DNA of 64,000 nt from NCBI RefSeq assembly GCF_947494875.1, contig NZ_CANLWM010000008.1, positions 124,001 to 188,000 of the forward strand. Reading direction: 5' to 3'. The notes beneath the pieces were generated by a model that saw nothing but the letters and a program-made list of their open reading frames with translations, ran no database searches and was not told the origin of the DNA. Source of the DNA: an uncultured Williamsia sp. (GTDB lineage Bacteria > Actinomycetota > Actinomycetes > Mycobacteriales > Mycobacteriaceae). Made by a program: the position numbers and the translations under genes. This document shows positions 19,880 through 28,948 of the stretch, piece after piece (the first letter of the stretch is position 1; every line of letters begins with the position of its first letter).

Positions 19880-21099
19880 CCGTCGGGGCCGCGGGGACCC
19901 GCAGGGTCGCCTCGCTCGCCCTCGGTCGGGTGGGTTCGCGCGTCGTGAGTTCATTGATGCTGGGCGTCTCATTGCTGCTGATCGCCCGGGGAACCACGGT
20001 CGACGGGTTCGGTCACTTCATGACCGCATACACGGTCGGGATCATCGTCGGACTCGCCGTCGGGTTCGGGGCTCCCACCCGGATCCTGCAGATCGGCGTC
20101 CGCGATTCCGAACTCGCCGGCGGACTCTTCGCGGTGCACACATTCCTGGTGACCGTGGTGTCCGTGATCGCGTGCGTCACGGTCGCGATCTCCGGAGCGG
20201 GCACCGTCGTGCTCGTCGGCGTCGTCTTCGCGATCGGCGACACCGTCCAGAACTACGCGCAGGCCCACCTGACGGCTCGAGACCGACAGTGGGCGGCGAA
20301 CCTTCTCGTGCTGTCGCACCGGCTGCCACCCGTGGTGGCCGTCGCCGCGTCCATCGCCATCAGCGGCCGGGTCGACTACGACATCCTCATCGTCGCCTAC
20401 ACGGTTCCCGTCGCCCTGGGCGTGTTCGCCCCGATCGCGGACGCGAGCCGCGCGGCCTGGCGGCGACGACACGATGCCTTCCGCGGGTCCTCCGGGTACT
20501 GGGTGTACTCGCTCGCGGCGGTGATCCCGCAACTGCAGATCCCCCTCCTCGCCCTCGTCACCGTTCCCGAGGTCGTCGGCGAGTTCTCGCTCGCGACGCG
20601 GGTGATCGGACCGATCACGCTGTTGACGGCATCCCTGTCGGCCGTCCTCGTTCCCGAACTCGCCCGACGCGCCGACGACCCCGCGGACTTCGCGGCGCTC
20701 TACCGGTTCTCCATGCGGATCTCTGCCGCATATCTCGGTGTCGTCGTCGTCGCCGCGTGGCCGGCCGCAATGCTGGTCGTCGGCGCCGCAGGCGCGCAGT
20801 ACGCCGATGCGGTCGGACTCGTGTTCGCAACCGTCGTCGCGGCCGGGATCGCAGCATTCGGACAGGCCGCGAACTCAGTGCTCCTGGCCGTCGGGAAGGC
20901 CTCCCTCTCGGCGTCGGCGATCATCGCCGGCGCTGTCGTCGGGTTGTCGGTGCTGCTCGTCTGCGGGACCATGCTGAACGGTGGCTGGCTCTGGGTGGCT
21001 CCCGTCCTCACGCAGGTCACCACGATGGTGATGCTGGTCCGGTTCGCCCGTCCCGTCGTGCGGGCACCGCGGGAGCCGTCCACGGAGGTGATGTCGTGA
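19876..21099 (+). CDS. Wzx-type polysaccharide flippase (second copy)
   Basis: A 407-residue membrane protein with about 12 hydrophobic segments, starting at GTG 19876 (GTGA overlap). It resembles oligosaccharide flippases of the MOP superfamily in length and layout: early GRVGSRVVSSLMLGVSLLLIAR and a central SGYWVYSLAAVIPQLQIPLL re-entry region. As part of the coupled chain next to the polymerase it is the likelier exporter for the main repeat unit. The function of the first copy (62-1402) is then open. Confidence 0.78.
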   Translation: MTVGAAGTRRVASLALGRVGSRVVSSLMLGVSLLLIARGTTVDGFGHFMTAYTVGIIVGLAVGFGAPTRILQIGVRDSELAGGLFAVHTFLVTVVSVIACVTVAISGAGTVVLVGVVFAIGDTVQNYAQAHLTARDRQWAANLLVLSHRLPPVVAVAASIAISGRVDYDILIVAYTVPVALGVFAPIADASRAAWRRRHDAFRGSSGYWVYSLAAVIPQLQIPLLALVTVPEVVGEFSLATRVIGPITLLTASLSAVLVPELARRADDPADFAALYRFSMRISAAYLGVVVVAAWPAAMLVVGAAGAQYADAVGLVFATVVAAGIAAFGQAANSVLLAVGKASLSASAIIAGAVVGLSVLLVCGTMLNGGWLWVAPVLTQVTTMVMLVRFARPVVRAPREPSTEVMS

Positions 21100-22103
21100 A
21101 CAGGTGGTCGCGGACACTCGCCGCCCTCGTCGTCACGGTCGCCGTCGGGGCGTGCGCGCCCGTCCGTGCCGAGACACCGCCGGTGCTGGGCGTCGCCAGC
21201 ATCGCCACACTGACCGACCGCACCAGCCAGGGGTACGACGTCGAGAACGATGCGATCCGAGGCGTGGGAGCGACATGGATCCGGACCGTGATGAACTGGA
21301 ACGAGATCGAGGTCGCTCCCGGCGTCTTCGACTGGGGGCGCATCGACGCGGCAGTGACCTCGGCCCGTGCCCACGGGCTGTCAATTCTCGCGCTGCTCAG
21401 CGGGCCGGCGCCGGCCTGGGAGAACCCCGGCGCACCACCGGCCTCGGCGCCGCCGGCCGATCCCGCTCACTTCGCGACCTTCGCCGCAACTGCCACACAA
21501 CGGTATTCGCGATCCGTCTCACACTGGGAGATCTGGAACGAGCCGAACCTACCCCAGTTCTGGTCGACGCCGGACCCCTCTCGGTACACGGCGACACTGT
21601 CCGCGGCGTTCCGGTCCATCCGACGGGTGCAACCGACGGCGACGGTCGTGGTGGGCGGACTGTCGACGGGGCCGGGCGGTGTCGGCGTGGCCGCATTCGC
21701 TCGCGGCATCTACGCTGCGGGCGGGGGAAAGTCGTTATCTGCCATCGGTATCCATCCCTACACGTACCCGTATCCTCTGGACGCGGATCCGCGGGGCCAT
21801 TCAGCGGCCATCGGCGCCCTGCGGTCGGTGATGGTGGACAACGGGCAGTCCGACAAGACGATGTGGGTCACGGAATGGGGCCAGTCGACCGGCACGGGGG
21901 CGACATCGGTGACCCCGGAACGCCAGGCCGACATCATCGTCGACGGAGTGCGGTATCTCCGACGACAGCCGGGCATCGGACCGGTGTTCCTCTTCACGAG
22001 CAAAGACTGGTCACCCGACCCGTCCGTCAGCGAGCTGAACTTCGGTCTCTATCACTTCGACTGGTCACCCAAGCCTGTCGTCGCCCGGCTGCGGGCGTCC
22101 TGA
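21096..22103 (+). CDS. Secreted glycoside hydrolase, clan GH-A (GH39/GH5-like)
   Basis: A 335-residue TIM-barrel hydrolase with an export leader. The leader has a hydrophobic core, GAC, then VRAETPP, so it is lipoprotein-like or Sec-cleaved. SHWEIWNEPN near residue 145 carries the acid/base Glu of the clan, and MWVTEWGQS near 260 the nucleophile Glu. WIRTVMNWNEIE and GIHPYTYPYP are typical barrel strands. It may trim or release the exported polymer, as polysaccharide-degrading enzymes often do in such operons. The GTG at 21096 follows GGAGGTG and overlaps the flippase stop. It is the last gene of the chain; the convergent sortase ends 6 nt away. Confidence 0.83.
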   Translation: MNRWSRTLAALVVTVAVGACAPVRAETPPVLGVASIATLTDRTSQGYDVENDAIRGVGATWIRTVMNWNEIEVAPGVFDWGRIDAAVTSARAHGLSILALLSGPAPAWENPGAPPASAPPADPAHFATFAATATQRYSRSVSHWEIWNEPNLPQFWSTPDPSRYTATLSAAFRSIRRVQPTATVVVGGLSTGPGGVGVAAFARGIYAAGGGKSLSAIGIHPYTYPYPLDADPRGHSAAIGALRSVMVDNGQSDKTMWVTEWGQSTGTGATSVTPERQADIIVDGVRYLRRQPGIGPVFLFTSKDWSPDPSVSELNFGLYHFDWSPKPVVARLRAS

Positions 22104-22109
22104 CGATCG

Positions 22110-22763
22110 TCACCGGAGTCGCGCGAACACGGCGGTGTTCTGCTCACTCTCCGACCGGCCGGTGTCGAACGGTCCGCTGCATGTGATGAGCGCCAGATCC
22201 GAGGAGGGCGCGTTGCTCGCCAGAGTGGTCTGCAGCGCCGTCGCGTCGTCCTTGGGGATGCCCGTCACGACCTTGGTGACCACAGCTGTCGCGCGCTGCC
22301 GACCGTCCGACGTCTCGACGACGATCTCGTCCGGCGGGCGGAGTTCTCCGATGCGGTTGAACACCGCATACCCACCACCCACCTGACTGTGTCCGAGCAA
22401 CACGGCCATCCCACCTCGCCCCAGTCGCACACCGTCACGCCACCAGCCGACGGTCGACAGATCCGCCGGGACCTCGAAGCTGGAGACCTGCCGCCCACCG
22501 AGGAAGGGTGCCGGGGCGACCGTGGTGCCGAGCGCGACCACGGATGCGTTCACCCCGATGTCGGGGATGACGATGTGCCCCGGGGTGAGTGGACGACGAA
22601 TCGTCGGGACCACGGACGACGCGGACGGGCTCAGCGACCGGGACGCTGCAGTGGGATTCCCCTCGGGATACGGCCTGACCGCCGATGGTGCGGCTGCCGA
22701 GCACGCTGCCGCAAGGACGACGAACACCGACGAGATGAGCGCCGCGACGATCTTCGTGACCAC
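22110..22763 (-). CDS. Class E/F-type sortase
   Basis: A 217-residue transpeptidase that cleaves sorting signals and links proteins to the cell surface. After an N-terminal membrane or lipoprotein-like anchor (VLAAACSAAAPS) comes a Ser/Pro-rich linker. The sortase barrel then shows HIVIPDIGVNASVV, the catalytic His in VLLGHSQVGG, the nucleophile Cys in LALITCSGPFD and the Arg in TAVFARLR. Starts at GTG 22763. It follows the putative substrate gene by 11 nt, so the two form a minus-strand operon. Confidence 0.88.
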   Translation of the reverse strand: MVTKIVAALISSVFVVLAAACSAAAPSAVRPYPEGNPTAASRSLSPSASSVVPTIRRPLTPGHIVIPDIGVNASVVALGTTVAPAPFLGGRQVSSFEVPADLSTVGWWRDGVRLGRGGMAVLLGHSQVGGGYAVFNRIGELRPPDEIVVETSDGRQRATAVVTKVVTGIPKDDATALQTTLASNAPSSDLALITCSGPFDTGRSESEQNTAVFARLR

Positions 22764-22774
22764 GGACGGCGATG

Positions 22775-23176
22775 TCAGGCGCGTCGACGACGCGACACCG
22801 CGACGCCCGCCGCAACAGTTGCGGCCGCCCCGAGCCCGGCGAGCCCGAGCCCGAGAGGGACGGCGACGTCGACCGACTCGCGCCCCGGACCCGATCCGGT
22901 CTGCGCCTGCACGGGGAAGGAGGCCGGGTCGACGGCGATGCCGCCGCGGTACGGCTGCACGACCGGTACGGCGCCACCGGTAACGACCGGCTGCGCGCCG
23001 GGCACCACGACCGGGATGCCGCCACTCCCGACCGGAACCGTGGGGGGCACCGGCGGGTACGGGGCGGCGGACGCAGGTGTCGCGACCAGGACACCGGACA
23101 CGGCGACACCGATCGCAGCGGTGACCACGCCGACCCGCGTACGGCGTCCGCTCCGCGAGCGGGTCTGATCCGGCAT
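22775..23176 (-). CDS. Small surface protein, putative sortase substrate
   Basis: A 133-residue protein: signal peptide (VTAAIGVAVSGVLVATPASAA), a proline/valine/glycine-rich middle, then QAQTG, a spacer, a hydrophobic stretch VAVPLGLGLAGLGAAATVAA and a SRRRRA tail. Motif, hydrophobic helix and basic tail is exactly the layout of a cell-wall sorting signal, though QAQTG differs from LPXTG and LAXTG. The start at 23176 lies 8 nt after GAGG; an ATG at 23182 lies too close to it. The sortase gene follows immediately downstream, which supports an enzyme-substrate pair. Confidence 0.75.
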   Translation of the reverse strand: MPDQTRSRSGRRTRVGVVTAAIGVAVSGVLVATPASAAPYPPVPPTVPVGSGGIPVVVPGAQPVVTGGAVPVVQPYRGGIAVDPASFPVQAQTGSGPGRESVDVAVPLGLGLAGLGAAATVAAGVAVSRRRRA

Positions 23177-23320
23177 CGTCATGTCCTCGTCGTGATTTAC
23201 TACATTCAATCGCGGGTGCGCTGACTTTGAATCGTACCGCAGCGTGTGGTGCGGACGGCCGACCTTGGGGCGACCGGACCCGGGGACGCGGAGCAGGGCG
23301 GACGAGGATCGAGCAGTGTG

Positions 23321-25120
23321 ATGACGGATTCGCGCGGGCCGTCCGATCGCAGGCGTGTGCGTTCCCGCATCGCGGAGGCGGCCCGGTGGGGCGTCCTCAC
23401 CGTGCTGCTGGTGGCAGCGGGATTCGTCATCTGGGTCGTCGTCGACTTCAGAACTGTGCGCGATGACCTGCTGACCGCGCAGACGCAGACGATCGCGGTG
23501 CAGGACGCGATCCAATCCGGCGACCAGGCGGCGATCGATCGCGCGATCGAGGAGGTCCGCACCTCGTCCAGCAGCGCCGTCGCAGCCGGGGACCGGTTGC
23601 CCCTGCGGTGGGCGTCGGCGGTGCCGTGGGCGGGTGCCCCGGTGGTCACTGTTCGTGACCTCTCCGTCGCCGCCGACGAGCTGTCGCGCACTGTCCTACC
23701 CCCTGCGGCCGGCGCCGCTCGGGATGTGCTGGCGCAGCCCTTGGTGACGGACGGTCGTGTCGACCTGCGCGCCCTGCAGTCCGCAGATCGACCACTGCAG
23801 AGCGCGTTGACCTCGGCGGGCGAGGTCGATGACCGCGTACGCCGAGTCCGCGACGACACGTGGCTGTCGCAGGTGAACTCGGCCGCGGCCGGATTCCGAC
23901 GAGACCTGGACACGCTGCGCTCCATCCTGTTGTCGGCGCAGCGTGCCGTGCGCCTGCTGCCGGCCATGCTCGGGGACGACGGTCGCCGCACCATCGCCGT
24001 GGTCGTCCAGAACCCGGCCGAGGCGCGCGCCACAGGCGGTCTGCCAGGAGCCGTCGTCGTCCTCACCGCCGAGAACGGCCGGATCACGGAGCAGCGGACA
24101 CTGACCGATCTGGCCGTCCCGCCGTCCCGCCCGGTCGACCTCGGGGCGCCGTACTCGCAGCTATACGGGGATTTCGAGCCGACGAGCATCTGGCAGAACT
24201 CGAACCTCAGTCCCCATTTCCCGTATGCCGCGCGGATCTGGCAGAGCCTTGCCGTGCAGCAGACCGGCCTCCGCCCGGACATCGTCGTCGGTGTCGACCC
24301 CCAGGTCCTCGCCGGAGTGCTGGCGTCGATCGGGCCGATCTCGACATCCGACGGCACCGTCGTGACGGCGGAGAATGTCGTCCGACTTACGGAGTCCGAT
24401 GTGTACGCGCGTTTCGATGACAACCGGTCGGGACGCAAGGGCTATCTGGGCGAGGTCGCCGAACGAGCGTTGTCGCGGGTCCTGTCGGGACGGCTCGAGC
24501 TCGGTGGGCTCGCGGGGGCGGTGCGGGACGCGGTCGCGCAGTCGCGGGTCGCCGTGTGGAGCGCGCGCCCCGACGAGCAGGTCGATCTGGCGGCCACCAC
24601 CCTCGCCCATGTGACGCCCTACTCGCCCACCCCGTACGCCGCCATCGTCGTGAACAACGCCTACGGTAGCAAGCTCGACTACTACCTCGACCGGGACATC
24701 GACTACCGGTACGGCCTCTGCACCGACGAACGCCAGGCCGTGCGGGTGGACGTCACGCTCACGAACACCGTTCCGGCCCAGTCGATCACGAGATTGTCGC
24801 CAGAGGTGCTCGGCACGTACCTGCCTGGTTCGGGGTCCATCCCCCGCGGCGACAACAAGGTGTCGGTGTACCTCCACTCGTCGTGGGGGTCGTCGGTGAC
24901 CCGCGTATCGGTCAACGGTCAACCTGTGGGGTTCGGCACCGGATCCGAGCTGGGCCATCCCGTGACCGTTGCTGTCGCGACATTGCCACCCCAGACCCCG
25001 GTCACGGTACAGTTCGATCTCTCCGAGCCGCGCTCTGGTCTGCCCGTCACGATGGCCACCCAGCCGCTGACCCGTCCCGCCCAGACGATCGTCGCCGGAG
25101 CGAGATGCGGACCTCCCTGA
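23321..25120 (+). CDS. DUF4012 family membrane-anchored protein
   Basis: About 599 residues. One membrane segment lies near residues 25-45 (WGVLTVLLVAAGFVIWVVV), followed by a helical region and a large extracytoplasmic domain. The core shows RTIAVVVQNPAEARATGGLPGAVVVL, VNNAYGSKLDYYLDRDIDYR and a beta-rich end, which is the DUF4012 pattern. These proteins occur repeatedly in actinobacterial and Bifidobacterium polysaccharide clusters, but their activity is not known. The start is ATG 23321 or the adjacent GTG 23318, the latter 10 nt after GAGG. It is divergent from the sortase pair across a 144-bp gap. Confidence 0.82.
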   Translation: MTDSRGPSDRRRVRSRIAEAARWGVLTVLLVAAGFVIWVVVDFRTVRDDLLTAQTQTIAVQDAIQSGDQAAIDRAIEEVRTSSSSAVAAGDRLPLRWASAVPWAGAPVVTVRDLSVAADELSRTVLPPAAGAARDVLAQPLVTDGRVDLRALQSADRPLQSALTSAGEVDDRVRRVRDDTWLSQVNSAAAGFRRDLDTLRSILLSAQRAVRLLPAMLGDDGRRTIAVVVQNPAEARATGGLPGAVVVLTAENGRITEQRTLTDLAVPPSRPVDLGAPYSQLYGDFEPTSIWQNSNLSPHFPYAARIWQSLAVQQTGLRPDIVVGVDPQVLAGVLASIGPISTSDGTVVTAENVVRLTESDVYARFDDNRSGRKGYLGEVAERALSRVLSGRLELGGLAGAVRDAVAQSRVAVWSARPDEQVDLAATTLAHVTPYSPTPYAAIVVNNAYGSKLDYYLDRDIDYRYGLCTDERQAVRVDVTLTNTVPAQSITRLSPEVLGTYLPGSGSIPRGDNKVSVYLHSSWGSSVTRVSVNGQPVGFGTGSELGHPVTVAVATLPPQTPVTVQFDLSEPRSGLPVTMATQPLTRPAQTIVAGARCGPP

Positions 25121-25168
25121 TCACGATCGCAGCCACCACCGTGAGCGGACCACGAAAGAGGTTGTGAC

Positions 25169-25435
25169 GTGCGTGATCCCAGCATGCTCCATGCCCTCGT
25201 GCTGATGAATCTGTTGTTCGCCTCCGCCCTGTGGGCGATGTTGCGCCCCAGCATCGTGGCCGCCGTCATCTGCGTGGTGGTCGCGATCGCCTGGGTCATC
25301 TGGAACAAACCGATCGAGGGCTCCATCCTGCTGACACTCACACCGGTACACGGGGTCACCGAGTCCGATCTGCTTTCCGTCGCAGCCGTACTCGTCGCCG
25401 CCTGGACCGTCCTTCGGGTGCGGTCGCGTCGCTGA
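25169..25435 (+). CDS. Small two- or three-helix membrane protein
   Basis: An 88-residue protein starting at GTG 25169, 7 nt after GAGG. Hydrophobic segments lie near residues 7-25 (HALVLMNLLFASALWAML), 28-45 (IVAAVICVVVAIAWVIW) and 66-82. Between the last two is a polar loop with GSILLTLTPVHGVTESD. It lies 48 nt after the DUF4012 gene and probably shares its transcript. No family is recognised; position suggests a membrane partner in polysaccharide export. Confidence 0.65.
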   Translation: MRDPSMLHALVLMNLLFASALWAMLRPSIVAAVICVVVAIAWVIWNKPIEGSILLTLTPVHGVTESDLLSVAAVLVAAWTVLRVRSRR

Positions 25436-25457
25436 TCGCCGGCGTGCGCGATGTCCG

Positions 25458-26528
25458 TCACTCGTCGGCGAAGCGTGCCATGTCGGCGACGATCGGGTAG
25501 CTCGGGTCGAAACCGCGCATGCCCCGTGTGAACACCGCCTGCACCTGCGCGTCGAACACCTCGCGCTCGCCGCTGATGACGTCGCGATAAGAATCCTGCA
25601 GGGCGTATGCCGACGGGAGGTCCGCGAACACGTCCGACAGGACAGCACGTGCGGATGCGACCACGTCGCCGTCCGACGGGACCTTGTGGTGCAGGGGTAT
25701 CGGTACATCGACGTGAAATGCCGCCGACCCACGCATCGCGGTCACCACCACCGCGCCGGCCAGCACCGCCTCGCGGGGAATCCGATCCTTCCCCGGGTGA
25801 CTGCCGAGATCGAGGTACACCGCGCATTCACCGAGACTCCGCGTGACCTCGGCGCGCGACATGTTCTCGATCGGGACGAATTCCACGTCGGGAAACCCGG
25901 CCGACACCTCGCGCGCGAGGCTCCCTGACTTCTTCGGGTTGAAGCAGACTGCTCTCCTGCGCCGTGCCACCGGAACAGCGGCGGCGATCAACGCGTCCGG
26001 CGAGGGTGTGTAGTCGCCGAGCATGCTCGGCGGCCGACGTGTCCTGCCGAACAGGTGAGCCCACGCGTACTGCGACTGCGCGAGATCGATCTCGGGGGGC
26101 AGCTCCGGGGGTGCGCTGAAGTTCCTCAATGCTTGCTTGAACGCGGTCCCCACACGATGGTGACGTGGCATCTCCTGCCATTCGCCACGCATTCCCAGCC
26201 CGTATTCGAGGCGCCGGATGTGTCCGTTCTCAGCGGAGTGGTTGTCGATGCTGAGCCACCACCGGAACACCACCGCGTCACCGCGGTCGGGCGCCGGCGC
26301 CGTCTCGGCGACGACGACCGCCGAGTCATGGCCCCTTGGCAGGGTGGGCCGCTCAGGCGCGTCGTAGACGGCGTATTCCGCGACCCGGTCCGGGCCCACC
26401 GTGTCGTCGCTCGGGACCAGGTACGCCTCCTGGCCGCGCCGCCTCAGACTGTCGACGAGCTGGTGCAGCGCTTCCGGACCTCCGGTACGCAGCCCGCGGG
26501 GGTAGACGACCGCGATCTCCGAGAACAT
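25458..26528 (-). CDS. Putative glycosyltransferase-like protein of the polysaccharide locus
   Basis: A 356-residue soluble protein. It opens FSEIAVVYPRGLRTGGPEALHQLVDSL, like the acceptor lobe of GT-B transferases. Its second half has VCFNPKKSG, VEFVPIENMSRAEVTRSLGECAVYLDLGSHPGKDRIPREAVLAGAVVV, resembling the donor-side Rossmann lobe with an E-A-x-x-x-G stretch. The family cannot be named. It is convergent with the small membrane protein and is the last gene clearly tied to the polysaccharide locus. Confidence 0.6.
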   Translation of the reverse strand: MFSEIAVVYPRGLRTGGPEALHQLVDSLRRRGQEAYLVPSDDTVGPDRVAEYAVYDAPERPTLPRGHDSAVVVAETAPAPDRGDAVVFRWWLSIDNHSAENGHIRRLEYGLGMRGEWQEMPRHHRVGTAFKQALRNFSAPPELPPEIDLAQSQYAWAHLFGRTRRPPSMLGDYTPSPDALIAAAVPVARRRRAVCFNPKKSGSLAREVSAGFPDVEFVPIENMSRAEVTRSLGECAVYLDLGSHPGKDRIPREAVLAGAVVVTAMRGSAAFHVDVPIPLHHKVPSDGDVVASARAVLSDVFADLPSAYALQDSYRDVISGEREVFDAQVQAVFTRGMRGFDPSYPIVADMARFADE

Positions 26529-26687
26529 GATCGGACGCTAACGCATACGGCGGAGCACAGCGTCGCCGTACGACGACCACGGGAACGGTCATTCCTCGCA
26601 GACGCGGTGGTTATCCAGTCAGCCTCGCTTGAACAGCGGTCCCCCCGACACTCCGCGTCGGGAACTCGGCGTCCCGTGGACACGGCA

Positions 26688-26717
26688 CCGCCCACACCCG
26701 ACATCGGGTGTGGGCGG
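26688..26717. terminator. Perfect 14-bp hairpin after the secretion operon
   Basis: CCGCCCACACCCGA at 26688-26701 and its exact complement at 26704-26717, separated by only 2 nt. It lies 18 nt past the stop of the last gene of the minus-strand type VII-like operon, so it is probably its terminator. No T-run is visible. Confidence 0.7.
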
Positions 26718-26735
26718 CGTTCGCCGAGCGGGCCG

Positions 26736-28310
26736 TCAGCCCCAGGTCGCCTCCGTGACCGGGACGGATGCACCGCCCAGGCTCACGGTCCAGATCCCCT
26801 GTGAATCGGTCGCCGACTGGACCGACGATTGCGAGAGGCTGTCGAGCGAAACCGTCGTCGACGATCCGTTCGAGCAGCTGATCGTGGCGTCTGTCGGTGT
26901 CGACTCGGTCGTCTCCGGTGCCGGCGCGGGGGTGTCCGACGCCGACGGGTCGGTCGAGGTCGGCGCTACCTCGGTCGGCGTCGACGCCGGGACGGCCTGC
27001 ACCGAACACTGGACCGGCGAACCGGAGGTGTCGGCGTAGGTGAATCCCGTGATGCCGGAACCCGTCCCGGTGAACTTCGTGGGCACCGGGCCCACCGAGG
27101 TGCTCGGCGGTTCACTCGTCGGCGCCGGTTCGGCGACCGGTGCGGACGACTCGACCGGCGGAGGCAACAGAGCAGCCGACGACTCCACCGGCGGGGCGAC
27201 AGGTGCCGCCAGTGCAGCCGGCGGCTCGACCACTGCCGGTGCCATCGAGGACGGCGGAGTCGACGTCGCCGGTGCCGCCGCGACCGTGGAGGGAGCAGAG
27301 GACTCGGGTGCCGAGGTGGAGGTCTCCGTCACCGTCGCTGCCGCGGCGGCGCGGGTCATCTCTGGGAGTGCGACTCCCTGTGTCGTGACTCCGTTCGACT
27401 CGGCGACAGCGGGATCCGACGACCGGAAAGGCACGTTCATCGACGCCGCCGTGGGAAGCGGTTTGGCCAACGGCGGTAGCGAAGCGACGTTGAGCAGTGC
27501 GCTGAACACCTGCTGCACGAGGTCACCGGTCGACGGGTTGCGGACCGTGAGTGTCGCGGGCGCCGCCGCCTGCACCAGGCCTGGTGCCGATGCCTGAGCG
27601 GGCGCGGCAGTCTGCACGTGCACCACGCGAGTGGTCTGATATCCCGGCCACGCGACGCCCGACGTCCGGAACCCGGACAGCGGGGCACTCGCCGGCGGCC
27701 CCAGCGGATTGCCGCAGGCACATCGGACGCGGGGCACGCCCTCGGAGTCGACGAGAACCGGCGTGCCGGCCTGCAGGACCGACTGGAACGGCCGCGCGAC
27801 GCCGTCTTCCCACGAGTGGTTGGTCACCCAGGTGTCCGCGGTGAGCGTGACTGGGGTCAGGCTGTTCAGGAAGTACGGGATCTGGTCGGCGGTGATGCCG
27901 AAGACACCGGCCCATCCTTGGGCGCGGGTGAAGTCCGAGCCCAGGTAGCGAGCCAGAGCGGCCGGGTCACACCGTCCTTCCTCACCTCCTGCGTAGAGAC
28001 CGGGGGTGGTCCCGGCGAGCTGCGCCGCTCCGGAGACCGGCTTGGCGAGCGAGGTGTCGACGCGGACCGCATCTACCGGTGTCGCGGTGGCATTGGTCAA
28101 CGCGGCGAACGGGTTCGGACCCACACTCGACACGGACGCGAGATCGACCTGTGGATCCGCTCCCGCGGAGTCCGACCTCATGGTGACGACCATGACCGTC
28201 GCCGCGATGACGACCACAGCGAGGAAGCCTGCCAGGGACGACAGGATCACCGTCCGGCGACGACGTGCTGCTGCCGCGGTCGGGACGGGGACGGGGGGCG
28301 TTTCGCTCAT
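26736..28310 (-). CDS. DUF6777 membrane-anchored protein of the secretion operon
   Basis: A 524-residue protein. One membrane helix (TVILSSLAGFLAVVVIAATVMVV) near residues 20-42 leaves a large outer part. Residues about 95-205 match the DUF6777 domain: TPGLYAGG, CDPAALARYL, IPYFLNSLTPVTLTADTWVTNH, SVLQAGTPVLVD and GVPRVRCACGNPL with paired cysteines. A long Ala/Pro/Ser/Thr-rich linker follows, then a small C-terminal beta domain with two more cysteines (VQCSVQ, ISCSNGSS). The ATG overlaps the preceding stop as ATGA. It may be an outer-face component or receptor for the ATPase operon. The function is unknown. Confidence 0.75.
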   Translation of the reverse strand: MSETPPVPVPTAAAARRRRTVILSSLAGFLAVVVIAATVMVVTMRSDSAGADPQVDLASVSSVGPNPFAALTNATATPVDAVRVDTSLAKPVSGAAQLAGTTPGLYAGGEEGRCDPAALARYLGSDFTRAQGWAGVFGITADQIPYFLNSLTPVTLTADTWVTNHSWEDGVARPFQSVLQAGTPVLVDSEGVPRVRCACGNPLGPPASAPLSGFRTSGVAWPGYQTTRVVHVQTAAPAQASAPGLVQAAAPATLTVRNPSTGDLVQQVFSALLNVASLPPLAKPLPTAASMNVPFRSSDPAVAESNGVTTQGVALPEMTRAAAAATVTETSTSAPESSAPSTVAAAPATSTPPSSMAPAVVEPPAALAAPVAPPVESSAALLPPPVESSAPVAEPAPTSEPPSTSVGPVPTKFTGTGSGITGFTYADTSGSPVQCSVQAVPASTPTEVAPTSTDPSASDTPAPAPETTESTPTDATISCSNGSSTTVSLDSLSQSSVQSATDSQGIWTVSLGGASVPVTEATWG

Positions 28311-28948
28311 GCCGATTGCTCTTCCTGCTCGAGGCCCAGCGGTTCAAGCAGGGCCCGGATGATCGCTGTGTCGAAGAAAGGGGTGACCGCGGACGGTGTG
28401 GCGGACCCGTCGGACTCGATCGTCGAGACGACGATCTCTCCCGGTGAGACGACGGTGAGTTCCACGCCGTCGGGATGTACCCGGGCGAGGTGGAGCACCG
28501 GGCGGTCACCGGACTGCTCCCGCCGGAAGACCGATCTCGCCGTTGTGGTCAGGTGATCGGCCACAGTGGCATTCGACATCGTCGTGACACCGCGGATCCC
28601 GTCACCGGAGTCGAGTTCGACGACCACCTCGCCGTCGACGGACGGATGGACGTAGAGCAGGGGATACAGCGCATCTGTCGGATCGGAGCTGCGCGCCGGG
28701 TACACCACGACGTGGCGTAGGTCGGACATGCGCTCGAGAGGCATCGTCACTTCGTGCGACAGCTCTGCCCGTCCAACGGTCATGCCGAGCAATCCCCGGG
28801 CGAGCAACGAGCGGGCGCCACGGCGGGCCGCGGCGTCGGCGGCTGTCGGGGTCCCGATGTCGCTCAGGTCGATCCGCGTCGGCCATCCGCTGTCGCGCAG
28901 AGACGCGACTGCGACGACCTCGTCATGGGTGAAGGCGAGATTCGTCAC
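28307..28948 (-). CDS. Unknown protein of the type VII-like operon
   Basis: A 213-residue soluble protein starting at GTG 28948 inside the preceding stop (GTGA) and ending inside the next start (ATGA). Features include SLLARGLLGM near residue 47, HVVVYPARSSDPTDALYPLLYVHP, and VVSPGEIVVSTIESDG near 175. There is no signal or membrane helix. By position and size it could be a cytoplasmic chaperone for the WXG100 proteins, the role EspG plays in ESX systems, but I see no firm sequence match. Confidence 0.6.
   Translation of the reverse strand: MTNLAFTHDEVVAVASLRDSGWPTRIDLSDIGTPTAADAAARRGARSLLARGLLGMTVGRAELSHEVTMPLERMSDLRHVVVYPARSSDPTDALYPLLYVHPSVDGEVVVELDSGDGIRGVTTMSNATVADHLTTTARSVFRREQSGDRPVLHLARVHPDGVELTVVSPGEIVVSTIESDGSATPSAVTPFFDTAIIRALLEPLGLEQEEQSA

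Noticed and set aside
22775-23176. Classical LPXTG sortase substrate
   Set aside because: No LPXTG occurs; only a QAQTG in the right position, so it is reported as an atypical signal.
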